DNA of 64,000 nt from GCA-2731375 sp964631725 (GCA_964631725.1 CAZVYX010000021.1:1-64000); one strand, 5' to 3'. Positions 36,932-45,386 are shown, counted from the stretch's first letter. Numbers and translations are program-made. The notes: a model not told the origin generated them from the sequence alone.

Positions 36932-37341
36932 TGTAGCGGATGCTGGTTTTTGCGGGCGAGGTCGGTCACCTGCATCACCTTTGTCTCCGCTATTTCAAAC
37001 GGGAATATGCCGCAAACACCAATTCCCTTCTGGTGCACATGCAGCATGATTTGGGTCGCCTCTTGCTGGTCCTTGTTGAAATAACGCTCCAACACATGAA
37101 CCACGAACTCCATGGGCGTGTAGTCGTCGTTCAACAACAGCACCCGGTACATGGACGGCTTTTTTGTTTTCGGACTGGTCTTGGTGGCGACGCCGGTACC
37201 ACCACCGCCGCCGCCGCCGTCCTGGTCATCGCCGCCGCCAGCGGCGCGAACGGCAAGCCCGGCGGCATGGACAACAGCCATGCCGGTATCACGGCCCGCC
37301 GCCTGGCCGCCGATCCACCTATTGCCGTTCAGCTCGTTCAT
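36910..37341 (-). CDS. clpS: ATP-dependent Clp protease adaptor ClpS
   Basis: A 143-aa N-degron adaptor that delivers proteins with destabilising N-termini to ClpA. The core YRVLLLNDDYTPMEFVVHVL and IMLHVHQKGIGVCG contains the conserved Asn-Asp-Asp and His of the N-degron pocket. The N-terminal about 60 residues are an unusually long Gly/Asp-rich tail, including seven consecutive glycines. The start at ATG 37341 is the best supported; an open frame runs further upstream. It overlaps clpA downstream. Confidence 0.93.
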   Translation of the reverse strand: MNELNGNRWIGGQAAGRDTGMAVVHAAGLAVRAAGGGDDQDGGGGGGGTGVATKTSPKTKKPSMYRVLLLNDDYTPMEFVVHVLERYFNKDQQEATQIMLHVHQKGIGVCGIFPFEIAETKVMQVTDLARKNQHPLQCTMEKV

Positions 37342-37512
37342 GCCCCTAGGGTCTCCCAGCCGTGATCCAATCCGGCCTGGCCAGCGCAACGGACCTAATC
37401 CAAAAACGCTCACCAGGGCAAATCACGCCACCTTCCTATCATATCGGCCATTTCCATCATATTGGAAGGGGTAGTTCCAAGCGATAGTAGATTGGAGTTG
37501 TTTAAAAATGGC

Positions 37513-37539
37513 AAAAAAATGCCCGGCATGACGCCGGGC
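37513..37539 (-). terminator. intrinsic terminator 2 of phasin gene
   Basis: A second minus-strand hairpin, gcccggc/gccgggc (37539-37521), is followed by a run of T residues (complement of 37519-37513). Two terminators in tandem suggest a very highly transcribed phasin gene, and shield clpS from readthrough. Confidence 0.8.
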
Positions 37540-37552
37540 CGTCCCGCAGACA

Positions 37553-37588
37553 TAGAAAAAGGGCCCGGCGGGAGGATCCGGGCCCTTC
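37553..37588 (-). terminator. intrinsic terminator 1 of phasin gene
   Basis: Read on the minus strand after the phasin stop (37632), gggcccgg pairs with ccgggccc (within 37585-37561) and is followed by five T residues (37560-37556). It has the form of a factor-independent terminator. Confidence 0.8.
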
Positions 37589-37631
37589 TCTACAGCGCTC
37601 AACCCCGTGGGGCAGAGCTGCTAAATCACGG

Positions 37632-38147
37632 TTACGCCGCGTTTTTGCGCCATTTCTCCACCGAAGCGGTGAATTGCGCGTTGATCGGCTCGGCGGTTTC
37701 CTGAGCAACCTTGGTCGCCATTTCACCAACCTTGGTGCTTTGGGCCATGAAGCCGTCAAAGCTGCCACGGGCATATTCGGACTGCAGTTCCATGGCCTCG
37801 TTCAAAGACTTGGCGCTCAATATCGCCTTGGTCGCCTGGACATTGCTGTCCAGCATCTGCTTGGCGAATTGCATCCATTCGCCGCTGATCGCTTCCATGC
37901 CGCGGCCATAGGCGGCGCCGGCGTTGTTCCAGGCTTCCATGCTCTGCTTGCCGGAGGCGGCCATGTCACCATAGCCCTCGAACATCTCTTCGGCCTTTTC
38001 GCGCATGCCGCCAAAAGCCTTTTCATAGCCCTCGGTGCTGGCCTTGGCGAAATTGCGAAGGGTTTCCTGGCTGGCCGCCGCAATGGTCTCGGCCGTTTTC
38101 GTTGCGCTGTCCTGCTTGGCGCCTTGCTTGGTGGTCTTGGCTGTCAT
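37632..38147 (-). CDS. phasin family protein
   Basis: A 171-aa granule-associated protein that coats polyhydroxyalkanoate inclusions. It is almost entirely amphipathic helix with low aromatic content; segments such as SKQSMEAWNNAGAAYGRGME and MLDSNVQATKAILSAKSLNE are typical of the Phasin_2 family. The ATG at 38147 is preferred over a TTG two codons upstream. Two intrinsic terminators follow it. The upstream region has an inverted pair of TGC-rich motifs that may be binding sites for a PhaR-type repressor. No PHA synthase is in this window. Confidence 0.9.
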   Translation of the reverse strand: MTAKTTKQGAKQDSATKTAETIAAASQETLRNFAKASTEGYEKAFGGMREKAEEMFEGYGDMAASGKQSMEAWNNAGAAYGRGMEAISGEWMQFAKQMLDSNVQATKAILSAKSLNEAMELQSEYARGSFDGFMAQSTKVGEMATKVAQETAEPINAQFTASVEKWRKNAA

Positions 38148-38654
38148 GGTCAAATCACTCTTCTAAATGGCATCAATAGGTTGACATCGGTTTGTTGGTT
38201 TCGACGGTCTTTCGCCAATCGGCGCGATACCTCAAACTATGCGCGCGGAGACGTGAACCCGCTGGAAATTCTTTATGCTGCAATGCAACATAACCGCAAA
38301 ATAGGGATTCAGAGCCAAATGTCAATGGAAAATTGTGCGATGCAGCAAAATTTTTTGCATTGCGGCATGATTCCACCCCCGCCGTTGGCGGAGGGATGAA
38401 AAATTACCTGCGGCAAAACAAGATTCACCAATCGCAAGGCACGAAATCCACGGCATTGTGCAATAGATTCCAAACTTGATTCTTCTTTTACAGTAATGAG
38501 CGGCGGGTTCGCAAAATTAAGTTTGCTAAGACACACCTTGTTTACCTATCATTCACCATGATTCGTTTAAGGTCGATATGGCTTTCACAATTGTTGGACA
38601 ATATGTACCGCCCTTATTCACCGCACCGTCTTTCTCAATCAATGTCGGGGTCCC
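38148..38654. promoter_or_regulatory. phasin/DacF divergent intergenic region with inverted TGC-rich motif
   Basis: This gap of 507 bases is AT-richer than its surroundings and has no convincing gene. The motif atgctgcaatgcaa (38275-38288) recurs in inverse orientation, with one change, at 38355-38368 (ttgcattgcggcat). A related gatgcagcaaaa lies between them. TGC-rich sites of this kind are bound by PhaR repressors in other alphaproteobacteria, so these are candidate operators for the phasin gene. Positions of core promoters are not clear. Confidence 0.45.
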
Positions 38655-39929
38655 GTGTCTTTTCGTAGCCAATTGAGCCACGGAACTGCTTTTTTGCATG
38701 TCTGGCCGTCACGGCTGTTGGCAATTGCCGTTGTATTGATGCTGGCGGCATCGCTGACGCAACCGGCGGCGGCGCGGTCCCGTTATGCCGAGATGGTAGT
38801 GGACGGTGACAGCGGCCGGGTTTTGGTGTCGCGCAATGCCGACGCCCGCAAATATCCCGCCTCGTTGACCAAGATCATGACCCTCTACATGCTGTTCGAG
38901 GCGCTGGACAACGGCAGGTTGACCTTGGGCCAGCGCTTGAAGGTATCGCGCCGGGCGGCGGGACAGCCGGCCTCGAAACTAGGTCTGCGCCGGGGTGAAA
39001 CGATTACCGTTGAACAGGCGATCCTTGCCCTGGTGACGAAATCGGCCAACGACGCGGCGACGGTGGTGGCGGAGGCGATTGGCGGCAGCGAGATCAAGTT
39101 TGCAATTTTGATGACCCGGCGAGCCCGGGATCTTGGGATGAACCGCACCACTTTCCGCAATGCCTCCGGCCTGCCGAACCGCCGGCAGCTTTCCACGGCG
39201 CGGGACATGGCGCGTCTGGCCCTGGCCATACGCCGCGATTTCCCGAAGTACTTCCCGTATTTTTCCAAGACGTCTTTTGTCTTTCGGGACAAGGTTCACC
39301 GCAGCCACAACAATCTGGTCCGCAGCTTTCACGGTGTTGACGGTATCAAGACCGGGTATATCCGCGCCTCCGGATTCAATCTGGTGACCTCGGCCAGCCG
39401 TGACGAGCGGCGCCTGGTCGGCGTTCTGTTTGGCGGCCGCACCGCCAAGAGCCGCGACAAGCGGATGCGGAAATTGCTCGACAACGGCTTTGTCCGTTTG
39501 CGGCGCAGCAACGAAAAGGGCCTGCCGAAACAGTTTGTCCGGCCGCGCGGCCGCATGGATGGCTTTGGCCATGTGCCCCTGCCGCGCCGCAAACCGTTGC
39601 GCGTGGCCTACAATGCCGCCAGCGGCAAGGCAACCGCGCCCCGCTACGGCATCGCCTGGTCGTTGCAGGTCGGCGCTTTCAACCAGGTTTCCTCCGCGCA
39701 TGTGCATTTGCGCAAGCTGACCAAGGCATTGCCCGACTTGCTGACCGGGGCCAAGCTTTCAATCGAGACCGTCGAGAAAGACCGGGCGATCTCGTACCGG
39801 GCCCGTCTGCACGGCATGAGCGAACGCCAGGCCAGCGAGCTTTGCCAGCGTATCCGGAGCGCCAAGTTTGACTGCCTGCCCATCGCGCCGGCGGAGGCCT
39901 CACTGGCCGCCAGCAACTATCACGGCTAG
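38655..39929 (+). CDS. D-alanyl-D-alanine carboxypeptidase with SPOR domain (DacF-like)
   Basis: A 424-aa penicillin-binding protein that trims the terminal D-Ala from peptidoglycan stem peptides in the periplasm. A signal peptide spans about residues 1-41 (PAAA-RS). The S11 catalytic motifs are Ser70-LTK, Ser130-AN and Lys232-TG. The last 90 residues (WSLQVGAFNQVSSAHVHLRK onwards) form a SPOR domain that binds denuded glycan strands at division sites. The start is a GTG with a nearby gggg. SPOR-containing DacF proteins are typical of alphaproteobacteria. Confidence 0.93.
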   Translation: MSFRSQLSHGTAFLHVWPSRLLAIAVVLMLAASLTQPAAARSRYAEMVVDGDSGRVLVSRNADARKYPASLTKIMTLYMLFEALDNGRLTLGQRLKVSRRAAGQPASKLGLRRGETITVEQAILALVTKSANDAATVVAEAIGGSEIKFAILMTRRARDLGMNRTTFRNASGLPNRRQLSTARDMARLALAIRRDFPKYFPYFSKTSFVFRDKVHRSHNNLVRSFHGVDGIKTGYIRASGFNLVTSASRDERRLVGVLFGGRTAKSRDKRMRKLLDNGFVRLRRSNEKGLPKQFVRPRGRMDGFGHVPLPRRKPLRVAYNAASGKATAPRYGIAWSLQVGAFNQVSSAHVHLRKLTKALPDLLTGAKLSIETVEKDRAISYRARLHGMSERQASELCQRIRSAKFDCLPIAPAEASLAASNYHG

Positions 39930-40005
39930 TTTTTCCAAGGCATCATCGTTTTTGCTGTTCGCCCCGCGACTCTCGCGGCTGGGCAACCGTGGGCCTGGCC
40001 CTGGT

Positions 40006-40046
40006 CGTGGACGTGCTCGTGGACGTGCTCGTGGACGTGCTCGTGC
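40006..40046. repeat. 12-bp tandem repeat, three and a half units
   Basis: The unit cgtggacgtgct is repeated three times (40006-40041), followed by a partial unit. It lies in the gap between the DacF gene and the 153-aa hypothetical gene. It does not look like a CRISPR (no spacers) and is probably a variable minisatellite. Confidence 0.8.
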
Positions 40047-40134
40047 AAAATTGATTGGGCATCGGGCGAAAAATCTGGCTTGTTTGGAGTTCATCAATAT
40101 TTGCCTGTCATGATGGCGGGCGAGGTGGATGGTC

Positions 40135-40596
40135 ATGAATTTTTTTGAAACGCTTTTGAACCCGGACCGGGACGAGTTTCCGAACCGGACCGTCGTCGTC
40201 AACGCGGCCAATCTGTTGCAGGTCGGCGAGTTTCAGTTTCTACAGCTTGCCTTCTCCCACTGGCATGGCCGCGACATGCAGGCCGATGAAGCCAGCGCCA
40301 TTTTCGACAGCTTCATGATCCACAGCGACGTTCCCGGCTGGGCCTTGATGTATGCGCGCAAGATCGAACAACTGGACCAGTCAGACCGGCTTGACGAAAA
40401 CGACCCGAACTACCACCGCTATGACGCCGCGCCGGCATCGACCAAGGGTAAGCTCAATCCCAAGGCCAGTTTTCTTGCCACCGTCGTTTTCCTGGTTGGA
40501 ACAATGGCCTACGCCCTTGCCCTGGCGAACCAGACCGGGCCGTGCAGCGGACAGTTTCCACCCTGCGTGACGATCGACGAAATTCAGCAACAATAG
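40135..40596 (+). CDS. hypothetical protein with C-terminal membrane segment
   Basis: A 153-aa protein, family not recognised. It begins MNFFETLLNPDRDEFPN. The first 110 residues are soluble and partly helical. They are followed by one hydrophobic helix (SFLATVVFLVGTMAYALALA) and a short tail with two cysteines (GPCSGQFPPC). The ATG at 40135 follows gaggtgg by about 8 bases. A tail-anchored or single-pass inner membrane protein is likely. The next gene (67 aa) also encodes a membrane protein and starts 50 bases later on the same strand. Confidence 0.75.
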   Translation: MNFFETLLNPDRDEFPNRTVVVNAANLLQVGEFQFLQLAFSHWHGRDMQADEASAIFDSFMIHSDVPGWALMYARKIEQLDQSDRLDENDPNYHRYDAAPASTKGKLNPKASFLATVVFLVGTMAYALALANQTGPCSGQFPPCVTIDEIQQQ

Positions 40597-40646
40597 GCGC
40601 CCTAGCCGTGGTTGAGCCGGGGGACGAAAGCCTTTAGGCTTCTCCC

Positions 40647-40850
40647 ATGTTTGAATTCGCCGGCGCCTGGGAAGGCCCGATAAATATAATTTTTCTGATT
40701 GTCACGGGCGCCATCGCCGTGCATGCGATCCGTCATCGCACCAAGGACGGCAAGAGCGATTCCGTGCGCCTGCTGTTCGGCTGCATCGCCGCCGTGTTCT
40801 TCATGCTGGTGCTGTTTCAGGATGTCCTGGGCGTGGTGAAATTTTCCTGA
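40647..40850 (+). CDS. 67-aa membrane protein
   Basis: A small protein with two predicted membrane helices (INIIFLIVTGAIAVHAI and LLFGCIAAVFFMLVLFQDVL) separated by a charged loop (RHRTKDGKSDS). No family is recognised. It is followed by the second copy of the 94-nt double-hairpin repeat, which lies between it and the convergent TPR gene. The ribosome-binding site is weak (ggctt before ctcccatg), so the start is moderately certain. Confidence 0.6.
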   Translation: MFEFAGAWEGPINIIFLIVTGAIAVHAIRHRTKDGKSDSVRLLFGCIAAVFFMLVLFQDVLGVVKFS

Positions 40851-40863
40851 CCGCCGGCGCCTG

Positions 40864-40957
40864 GAGCAATCCGCATTCAATTGAATGCCGATAAATTGCT
40901 CAATTCTAAAGGCTCTAGCGCATGGGTTCGGGTCTAGTTAAACCCGACATGCGCTAG
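40864..40957. repeat. 94-nt double-hairpin intergenic repeat, copy 2
   Basis: The same plan as copy 1 at 20620. gagcaat pairs with attgctc (40864-40870 with 40895-40901), and ctagcgcatg pairs with catgcgctag (40915-40924 with 40948-40957). Two base-pair changes relative to copy 1 are compensated on the opposite arm (C-G to T-A in the first hairpin, T-A to C-G in the second), so the folded structure is under selection or is maintained by copying. It lies between convergent genes. Confidence 0.85.
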
Positions 40958-41083
40958 ACCATTTTCGATATTCATCGAATCGCCGTGCCACCTGCACCCC
41001 CTGCCCGACCACCCATTAATGGTACCCTGTGGGTGGTCGGGCAGGGGGTGCAGGTGGGTAGTTCAAATTCGAAAATAGCCTAG
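40958..41083. repeat. nested palindromic repeat, copy B
   Basis: The core is a perfect 28-bp inverted repeat, 40988-41015 with 41030-41057, around a 14-base loop. Outer flanks are also inverted: accattttcgatatt on the left matches the complement of aattcgaaaatagcc on the right. The right end contains the stop codon of the TPR gene. It abuts the 94-nt double hairpin directly, so the two repeat families are side by side here. Confidence 0.8.
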
Positions 41084-41688
41084 GGCTTGTAGTCGCGGGA
41101 TTTCTTATCCTCTTCCGGCAGCCGCAACACCTGTTGATCCTTTGGCTTTTGCAGCTCCTTGTACAGATATTCAGCCCGCTTTTGGATCGTCGATGGGCTG
41201 GGATCATGCAGAATGCGATCAATGATGCCAGGCCCCTCCACCGCCTCCGCATCAACCTTCAGGGCCTCGATATAGTTCTTCAGGGCCAGTTCGTGGCGTC
41301 CGTTGCGGTCGTGCACGATGCCCAGGTTGCCATAGGCGGCGGCGAGCGTGCCCCGGCCGGTGCTGTCTTCCTCGGTCAGGGTAGATTTAAGAAAATTGAT
41401 CAGGCCGGTCAGGTTCGCGATGGCTTCATCATGCCGGCCGGTGGCAATCAGGACGCTGATGCGGCCCATGTGGGCACCGCGATGTTCGGGATTGACGCGC
41501 AAGGCTTCGTCGAAGTTCTCCATCGCCTCCTTGTAATCCTGGGTCGACAGATACATGGAGCCGCGTTCGGTCTCGTAGTCGCCGGGCGGACGCTCGAAAA
41601 AACTGTCATAGAACATTACCGTGCCGCCGGTCAGGGCAAAGGCAATGAACATCAGGAAAACGAAGCGCCTGACGACCAGCGGATTCAT
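41080..41688 (-). CDS. TPR repeat membrane protein
   Basis: A 202-aa protein with an N-terminal membrane anchor (FVFLMFIAFALTGGTVMFY). About three tetratricopeptide repeats follow (YLSTQDYKEAMENFDEALRV, AHMGRISVLIATGRHDEAIA, GNLGIVHDRNGRHELALKNY), then a Lys/Asp-rich tail. TPR domains bind protein partners, so it is probably a periplasmic or cytoplasmic assembly factor. The start overlaps the stop of the 80-aa membrane gene by 4 bases. Its own stop lies in a palindromic repeat. Confidence 0.85.
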   Translation of the reverse strand: MNPLVVRRFVFLMFIAFALTGGTVMFYDSFFERPPGDYETERGSMYLSTQDYKEAMENFDEALRVNPEHRGAHMGRISVLIATGRHDEAIANLTGLINFLKSTLTEEDSTGRGTLAAAYGNLGIVHDRNGRHELALKNYIEALKVDAEAVEGPGIIDRILHDPSPSTIQKRAEYLYKELQKPKDQQVLRLPEEDKKSRDYKP

Positions 41689-41927
41689 GAGGCGGATCCG
41701 AACAGATAGTTTGTGTAAGCCAGGGCGAAAAGAAGACTGAGCATTGCCGCCGTGACGCCGGCACGGCGAAACAGACGTCGTTGCTCGCCTTCATCCTCCG
41801 CCCCGCCCTTGCGTTGGGCCCGGCGCACGGTCATCACCCAGATGATCTTGCGGATGGGAAAGAACAGCAGCAGCGCCAGGATCAGGGCCCACAACAACCA
41901 ATACTCGGCTTGAAATAGTGTCGACAT
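41685..41927 (-). CDS. 80-aa membrane protein
   Basis: A small protein with two membrane helices (YWLLWALILALLLFFPI and AAMLSLLFALAYTNYLFG) around a strongly charged loop (RRAQRKGGAEDEGEQRR). It overlaps the TPR gene by 4 bases, so the two products are probably made together and may form a complex. The ATG at 41927 is chosen because the upstream open frame runs into the terminator region of the symporter gene. The family is not recognised. Confidence 0.7.
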   Translation of the reverse strand: MSTLFQAEYWLLWALILALLLFFPIRKIIWVMTVRRAQRKGGAEDEGEQRRLFRRAGVTAAMLSLLFALAYTNYLFGSAS

Positions 41928-41978
41928 GCCTAACTGTTTCACCGTCCGTCGATGCGCCAAACAATGTTCAGGCTAGCG

Positions 41979-42009
41979 AAAAAAGAGGGGAAGGGCCATG
42001 CCCTTCCCC
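41979..42009 (-). terminator. intrinsic terminator of symporter gene
   Basis: On the minus strand, ggggaaggg pairs with cccttcccc (42009-41987) and is followed by TCTTTTTT (complement of 41979-41986). This is a classic factor-independent terminator located 50 bases after the symporter stop. Confidence 0.88.
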
Positions 42010-42062
42010 AATATTTTCAGAACCCCGGCGGCGTGTGGAATTGTCCGCCGGGGACCGGCTCG

Positions 42063-44021
42063 CTACGACCCCGCGGATTGGGGTTGTGTGTCGCCGATGT
42101 CCTCGGTCAGGACCTCGATTTCCTTGCTTGGAACCGAAGACATTTCCATCTTGTAGGCCAGGAACCACATCATTCCCACGCCCAGGGCCCAGAACAGGAT
42201 CTGCCAGGCCCAAATCGATGGGATGCCGAAGGTCCAGCCATCGACGCCCGCATTCGGTGCGCCAAAGATGGTGTTGCCGATAACCGCGCCGGGACCGATG
42301 CCGAAGAACAGCCATGCCAGGGTGATGATCCAGGCAATGGGTATCAACTTCTTCTTGTCGGCCGAGATGGCGGCATGTTCGCGCAGGAAGTCATGATAGA
42401 CCATTCTGTGCTCACGAGCTTTTTCATCCTGGGTCATGGCCGAAACGATGACGCAGATCACCAGGTTGAAGAAGATGCCCCAGCCGGCTGAATGCATGGT
42501 CCAGGGCCACCTGCCCCAGGCCAGTTCGATGCCGAAGGTGGAGGCAATGGACAGACCGAACTTCTCAGTGAAGATCACCGCGATCAGACCAGCCGCCAAG
42601 CCCAGCGTGGCACCCTGACGCGTGATCCACGGGATCCAGCAGACAGCCGCCAATGACGGCCACATCTGGAAACCGAAGGCCACCGCCAAACCGCCAAGCA
42701 GCACCAAGGCATCGGCCGAATAGGTCGCCACCAACAACGCGGAAATCACGATGAAGGCAACGCCGATGCGGCCGAACAGCTTTTGCGTGGTGTGGTCGGC
42801 ATCCGGGTTCAGATAGCGTTTGTACAGATCCCGGGTCAGCATGCCGCCGGCCGTTGACATATACGCCGCGCCCGTCGACTGCATGGCCGCCAAGGCACAA
42901 ACCGCCAACAGACCCACGAACCATGGCGCCGTATCACCAATCAGATTGATGTAATGGGGCACCAGGCCGCCTTGCTTGTTGGCGGTCAGATCCGGCAACA
43001 CCGTGGAGATCCCACCAGCCTCCGCGACCGCCGGAGTGGCGCCCAGGAAATGGGCGCCCATGCCTTGTGCCGCGGTAAAGAAGAACAGGATCAGGCCGAT
43101 ACCGAAGGAAGAGGCCCAGACCTGCTGCGGCGCAAACGGCCGCGGATCTGTGTTGGCGAATGACCACATGGAAAATGCCGGCGCCGACTGAATGCCCATC
43201 AGGGCAAACATATAGGTCAGGCACATCATGCCGGTCCAAAGACCGCCCGTTGGCGTCTCAACACCAAGGCCGGCAGTGAACTGGATCACACCGGGTATGG
43301 CGAGATAGGCGTTGTGGCCGCTTGGCGTCGACCCCCACTTGCCGATATCGGTCTTGCCCAGGGCCGCCATGGCCTCGTTGAATGCGCCGAAGCCGCCGAG
43401 GAAGCTGTAGGCAATGAAGCCGATGGAGACGATGCCGAAAGCGAGAAGGACGCATTGCAAGGTGTCCACGTAGGCCACCGCTCTGAGCCCCCCCGTCGCG
43501 ACATAAATCAGCACCACGGCCGAAAGGACCCACATGCCAATGTCCTTGGTGATCATGCCGTCGGTCAAGACGTTGAACAAGAAGCCAGAGGCTCCCAACT
43601 GCACGCCGAGATAAGGAATTGAGAACAGCAGCGCAACCAAAACAACCAGGATGCGGATAGCGTCGCCCTGGAAATAATCGGACAGCATTTCACCAGGCGT
43701 CACATAGCCGAACCGTTTTCCCAGCATCCATTGGCGTTTCAGGAATATCACGCCGGTGAAGGGAATGGTTATGGCGTAGAACGAAGCGTAGGCGTATTGA
43801 AATCCATCACGATAGATCAGGCCGGGATGGCCCATAAACGTCCAGCCCGAGAACGACGTCGCCGTCGCCGCCAGGACAAAGACCCAAATCGATAACCTGC
43901 GACCGGCAATAAAATAGTCGGTCGCAGTCTTCGCTGCCATCGCGCTTTTGACACCCCAAAAGATGCAATAGCACCAATAGAGCGCCACAAACACGAACAG
44001 CCAGACAACTTTGGCTTCCAT
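42063..44021 (-). CDS. sodium:solute symporter (SSS) family transporter
   Basis: A 652-aa inner-membrane transporter with about 13 helices, belonging to the SSSF family that couples Na+ to uptake of organic solutes. The N-terminal TATDYFIAGRRLSIWVFVLA and TSFSGWTFMGHPG segments contain the conserved Ser/Gly sodium-site region. The central GGLRAVAYVDTLQ is the family signature. Length is above the usual 500-550 because of an extended loop and a C-terminal tail. A gggaggt precedes the ATG, and an intrinsic terminator follows. No catabolic partner adjoins it, so the solute is unknown. Confidence 0.9.
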   Translation of the reverse strand: MEAKVVWLFVFVALYWCYCIFWGVKSAMAAKTATDYFIAGRRLSIWVFVLAATATSFSGWTFMGHPGLIYRDGFQYAYASFYAITIPFTGVIFLKRQWMLGKRFGYVTPGEMLSDYFQGDAIRILVVLVALLFSIPYLGVQLGASGFLFNVLTDGMITKDIGMWVLSAVVLIYVATGGLRAVAYVDTLQCVLLAFGIVSIGFIAYSFLGGFGAFNEAMAALGKTDIGKWGSTPSGHNAYLAIPGVIQFTAGLGVETPTGGLWTGMMCLTYMFALMGIQSAPAFSMWSFANTDPRPFAPQQVWASSFGIGLILFFFTAAQGMGAHFLGATPAVAEAGGISTVLPDLTANKQGGLVPHYINLIGDTAPWFVGLLAVCALAAMQSTGAAYMSTAGGMLTRDLYKRYLNPDADHTTQKLFGRIGVAFIVISALLVATYSADALVLLGGLAVAFGFQMWPSLAAVCWIPWITRQGATLGLAAGLIAVIFTEKFGLSIASTFGIELAWGRWPWTMHSAGWGIFFNLVICVIVSAMTQDEKAREHRMVYHDFLREHAAISADKKKLIPIAWIITLAWLFFGIGPGAVIGNTIFGAPNAGVDGWTFGIPSIWAWQILFWALGVGMMWFLAYKMEMSSVPSKEIEVLTEDIGDTQPQSAGS

Positions 44022-44531
44022 GAGATACCTCCCGTATCATAAAGGTCCACGGAAGCTTCGGAGTTGCCTGTAGTTACTGGCCAACCCCACCCCGGGACCC
44101 GCAAAAACCACACAACCGCCAAATCCGTGAACGTCCCATGCCTTGGGCCCGCCCGGTACGAATTCGGCATTACCAATTACGCGAACAAAATTTACAGATA
44201 CTGAATTCTTACTGACGTCACGGACCAATCGACATTGTCACCTCACCCGCCAGGATCGTCCCACCACTTTTCATTTTTTATGCCCGGCAGGCAGAATTCA
44301 AAACACGGTCCAACGCCCAATCCGATCCAGACAGATTCCGAGTTGCGAAATCGCAAGGAACTGATTCGGTTTGGAAATTTACCATTGGACATAACGCAAA
44401 GCAATCGCAAGTCGTAGCCCCGCCGCCGCCCTGTGACCGCAACAATAGGGGCAATATATGGCGATCACCGCCCCTTGCGCCGCCGTTGCGCAAATATCAA
44501 GATGGTGCGGTGACGAAATTAGTGGGGATTG
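44022..44531. other. 510-base intergenic region, no gene seen
   Basis: Divergent promoters for the symporter (minus) and the PhyH-family gene (plus) must lie here. Short open frames exist on both strands, but their codon content and lack of ribosome-binding sites argue against them. Composition is less GC-rich than the flanking genes. No palindrome or repeat stands out. Confidence 0.5.
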
Positions 44532-45386
44532 ATGGCCATGGGAAAGCGCCTGACGGACCGGCAGGTGAAGCAGTACCGAGGGGATGGCTATGTCCATCCG
44601 ATACCTGTTCTGGATGATGACGAGGTGCGGCGCGCGCGCGCCGAGATCGAGGCCTTCGAAGCGAAGACGGGAAAGTCATTGGACTACCCGGAGAAATCCA
44701 AATCCTATCTGCTGTTCGATTGGGCCGACCGGCTGGTTCGCCATCCCGCCGTTCTGGATGCGGTGGAAGATCTGATCGGTCCGGATATTTTGGTCTACCA
44801 CGCCACCATGTGGATCAAGGATGCGCGCACGCCGCAGTATATTCTTTGGCATCAGGACGGCACCTATTTCTATCTCGACCCGGCCCTGCACGTCACCGCC
44901 TGGGTGGCGCTGTCCGAGACCAGCGTGCAATCGGGCTGCATGCATGTGCTGCCCGGCACGCAGAAACTGGGCCAGCTTGACCATCAGGACGATCCCGGAG
45001 AAAACAATCTGATCCTGCGCGGCCAGGCGATCTTTGGCCGCTTCGATGACGAAGTCGGCGTGCCCATGCCCTTGAAACCGGGCGAGATGTCCCTGCACCA
45101 CACGGACCTGGTCCATTGTTCCCGTCCGAACCAGGCGGATGACCGGCGCATGGGTTTTGGCATCAGCTATATTCCGGCCCATGTGCGCGATGTGGGCGGC
45201 TCGCCCGGGTCCGCCATGCTGGTACGGGGCCGGGACCATGGTCATTTCGCGCCGGAGCAGCGCATTGGCGCCGCGCTGAGCGCCGAGGCCTATGAAAACC
45301 ATGCCCGGCTGATGACCCAGTTCCGGGCCCGCCAGGATGCCGGCGCGTCGATCCGGCGCGAAGTCGCCTATAGTGACGTCACCTAG
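44532..45386 (+). CDS. phytanoyl-CoA dioxygenase (PhyH) family protein 2
   Basis: A 284-aa Fe(II)/2-oxoglutarate oxygenase. The iron-binding His and Asp are in ILWHQDGTYFYLDP, and the third ligand is the His in DLVHCSRPNQADDRRMG. CMHVLPGTQK is the conserved mid-motif. It is only distantly similar to the PhyH protein at 31017. It is followed 23 bases later by the NMT1-like gene and the phosphodiesterase in the same direction, so the three probably form one operon. An ATG two codons downstream (44538) is an alternative start. Confidence 0.88.
   Translation: MAMGKRLTDRQVKQYRGDGYVHPIPVLDDDEVRRARAEIEAFEAKTGKSLDYPEKSKSYLLFDWADRLVRHPAVLDAVEDLIGPDILVYHATMWIKDARTPQYILWHQDGTYFYLDPALHVTAWVALSETSVQSGCMHVLPGTQKLGQLDHQDDPGENNLILRGQAIFGRFDDEVGVPMPLKPGEMSLHHTDLVHCSRPNQADDRRMGFGISYIPAHVRDVGGSPGSAMLVRGRDHGHFAPEQRIGAALSAEAYENHARLMTQFRARQDAGASIRREVAYSDVT

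Noticed and set aside
38309..38536. 75-codon minus-strand frame in the phasin/DacF gap
   Set aside because: It spans the TGC-rich motif and has no start signal; the amino-acid content looks random.
40006..40046. Possible CRISPR array
   Set aside because: The 12-bp units are directly adjacent with no spacers and no cas genes are present.
44143..44417. Short plus-strand frames upstream of the PhyH gene at 44532
   Set aside because: Arg/Thr/Ser-rich composition, no ribosome-binding site and no recognisable pattern.
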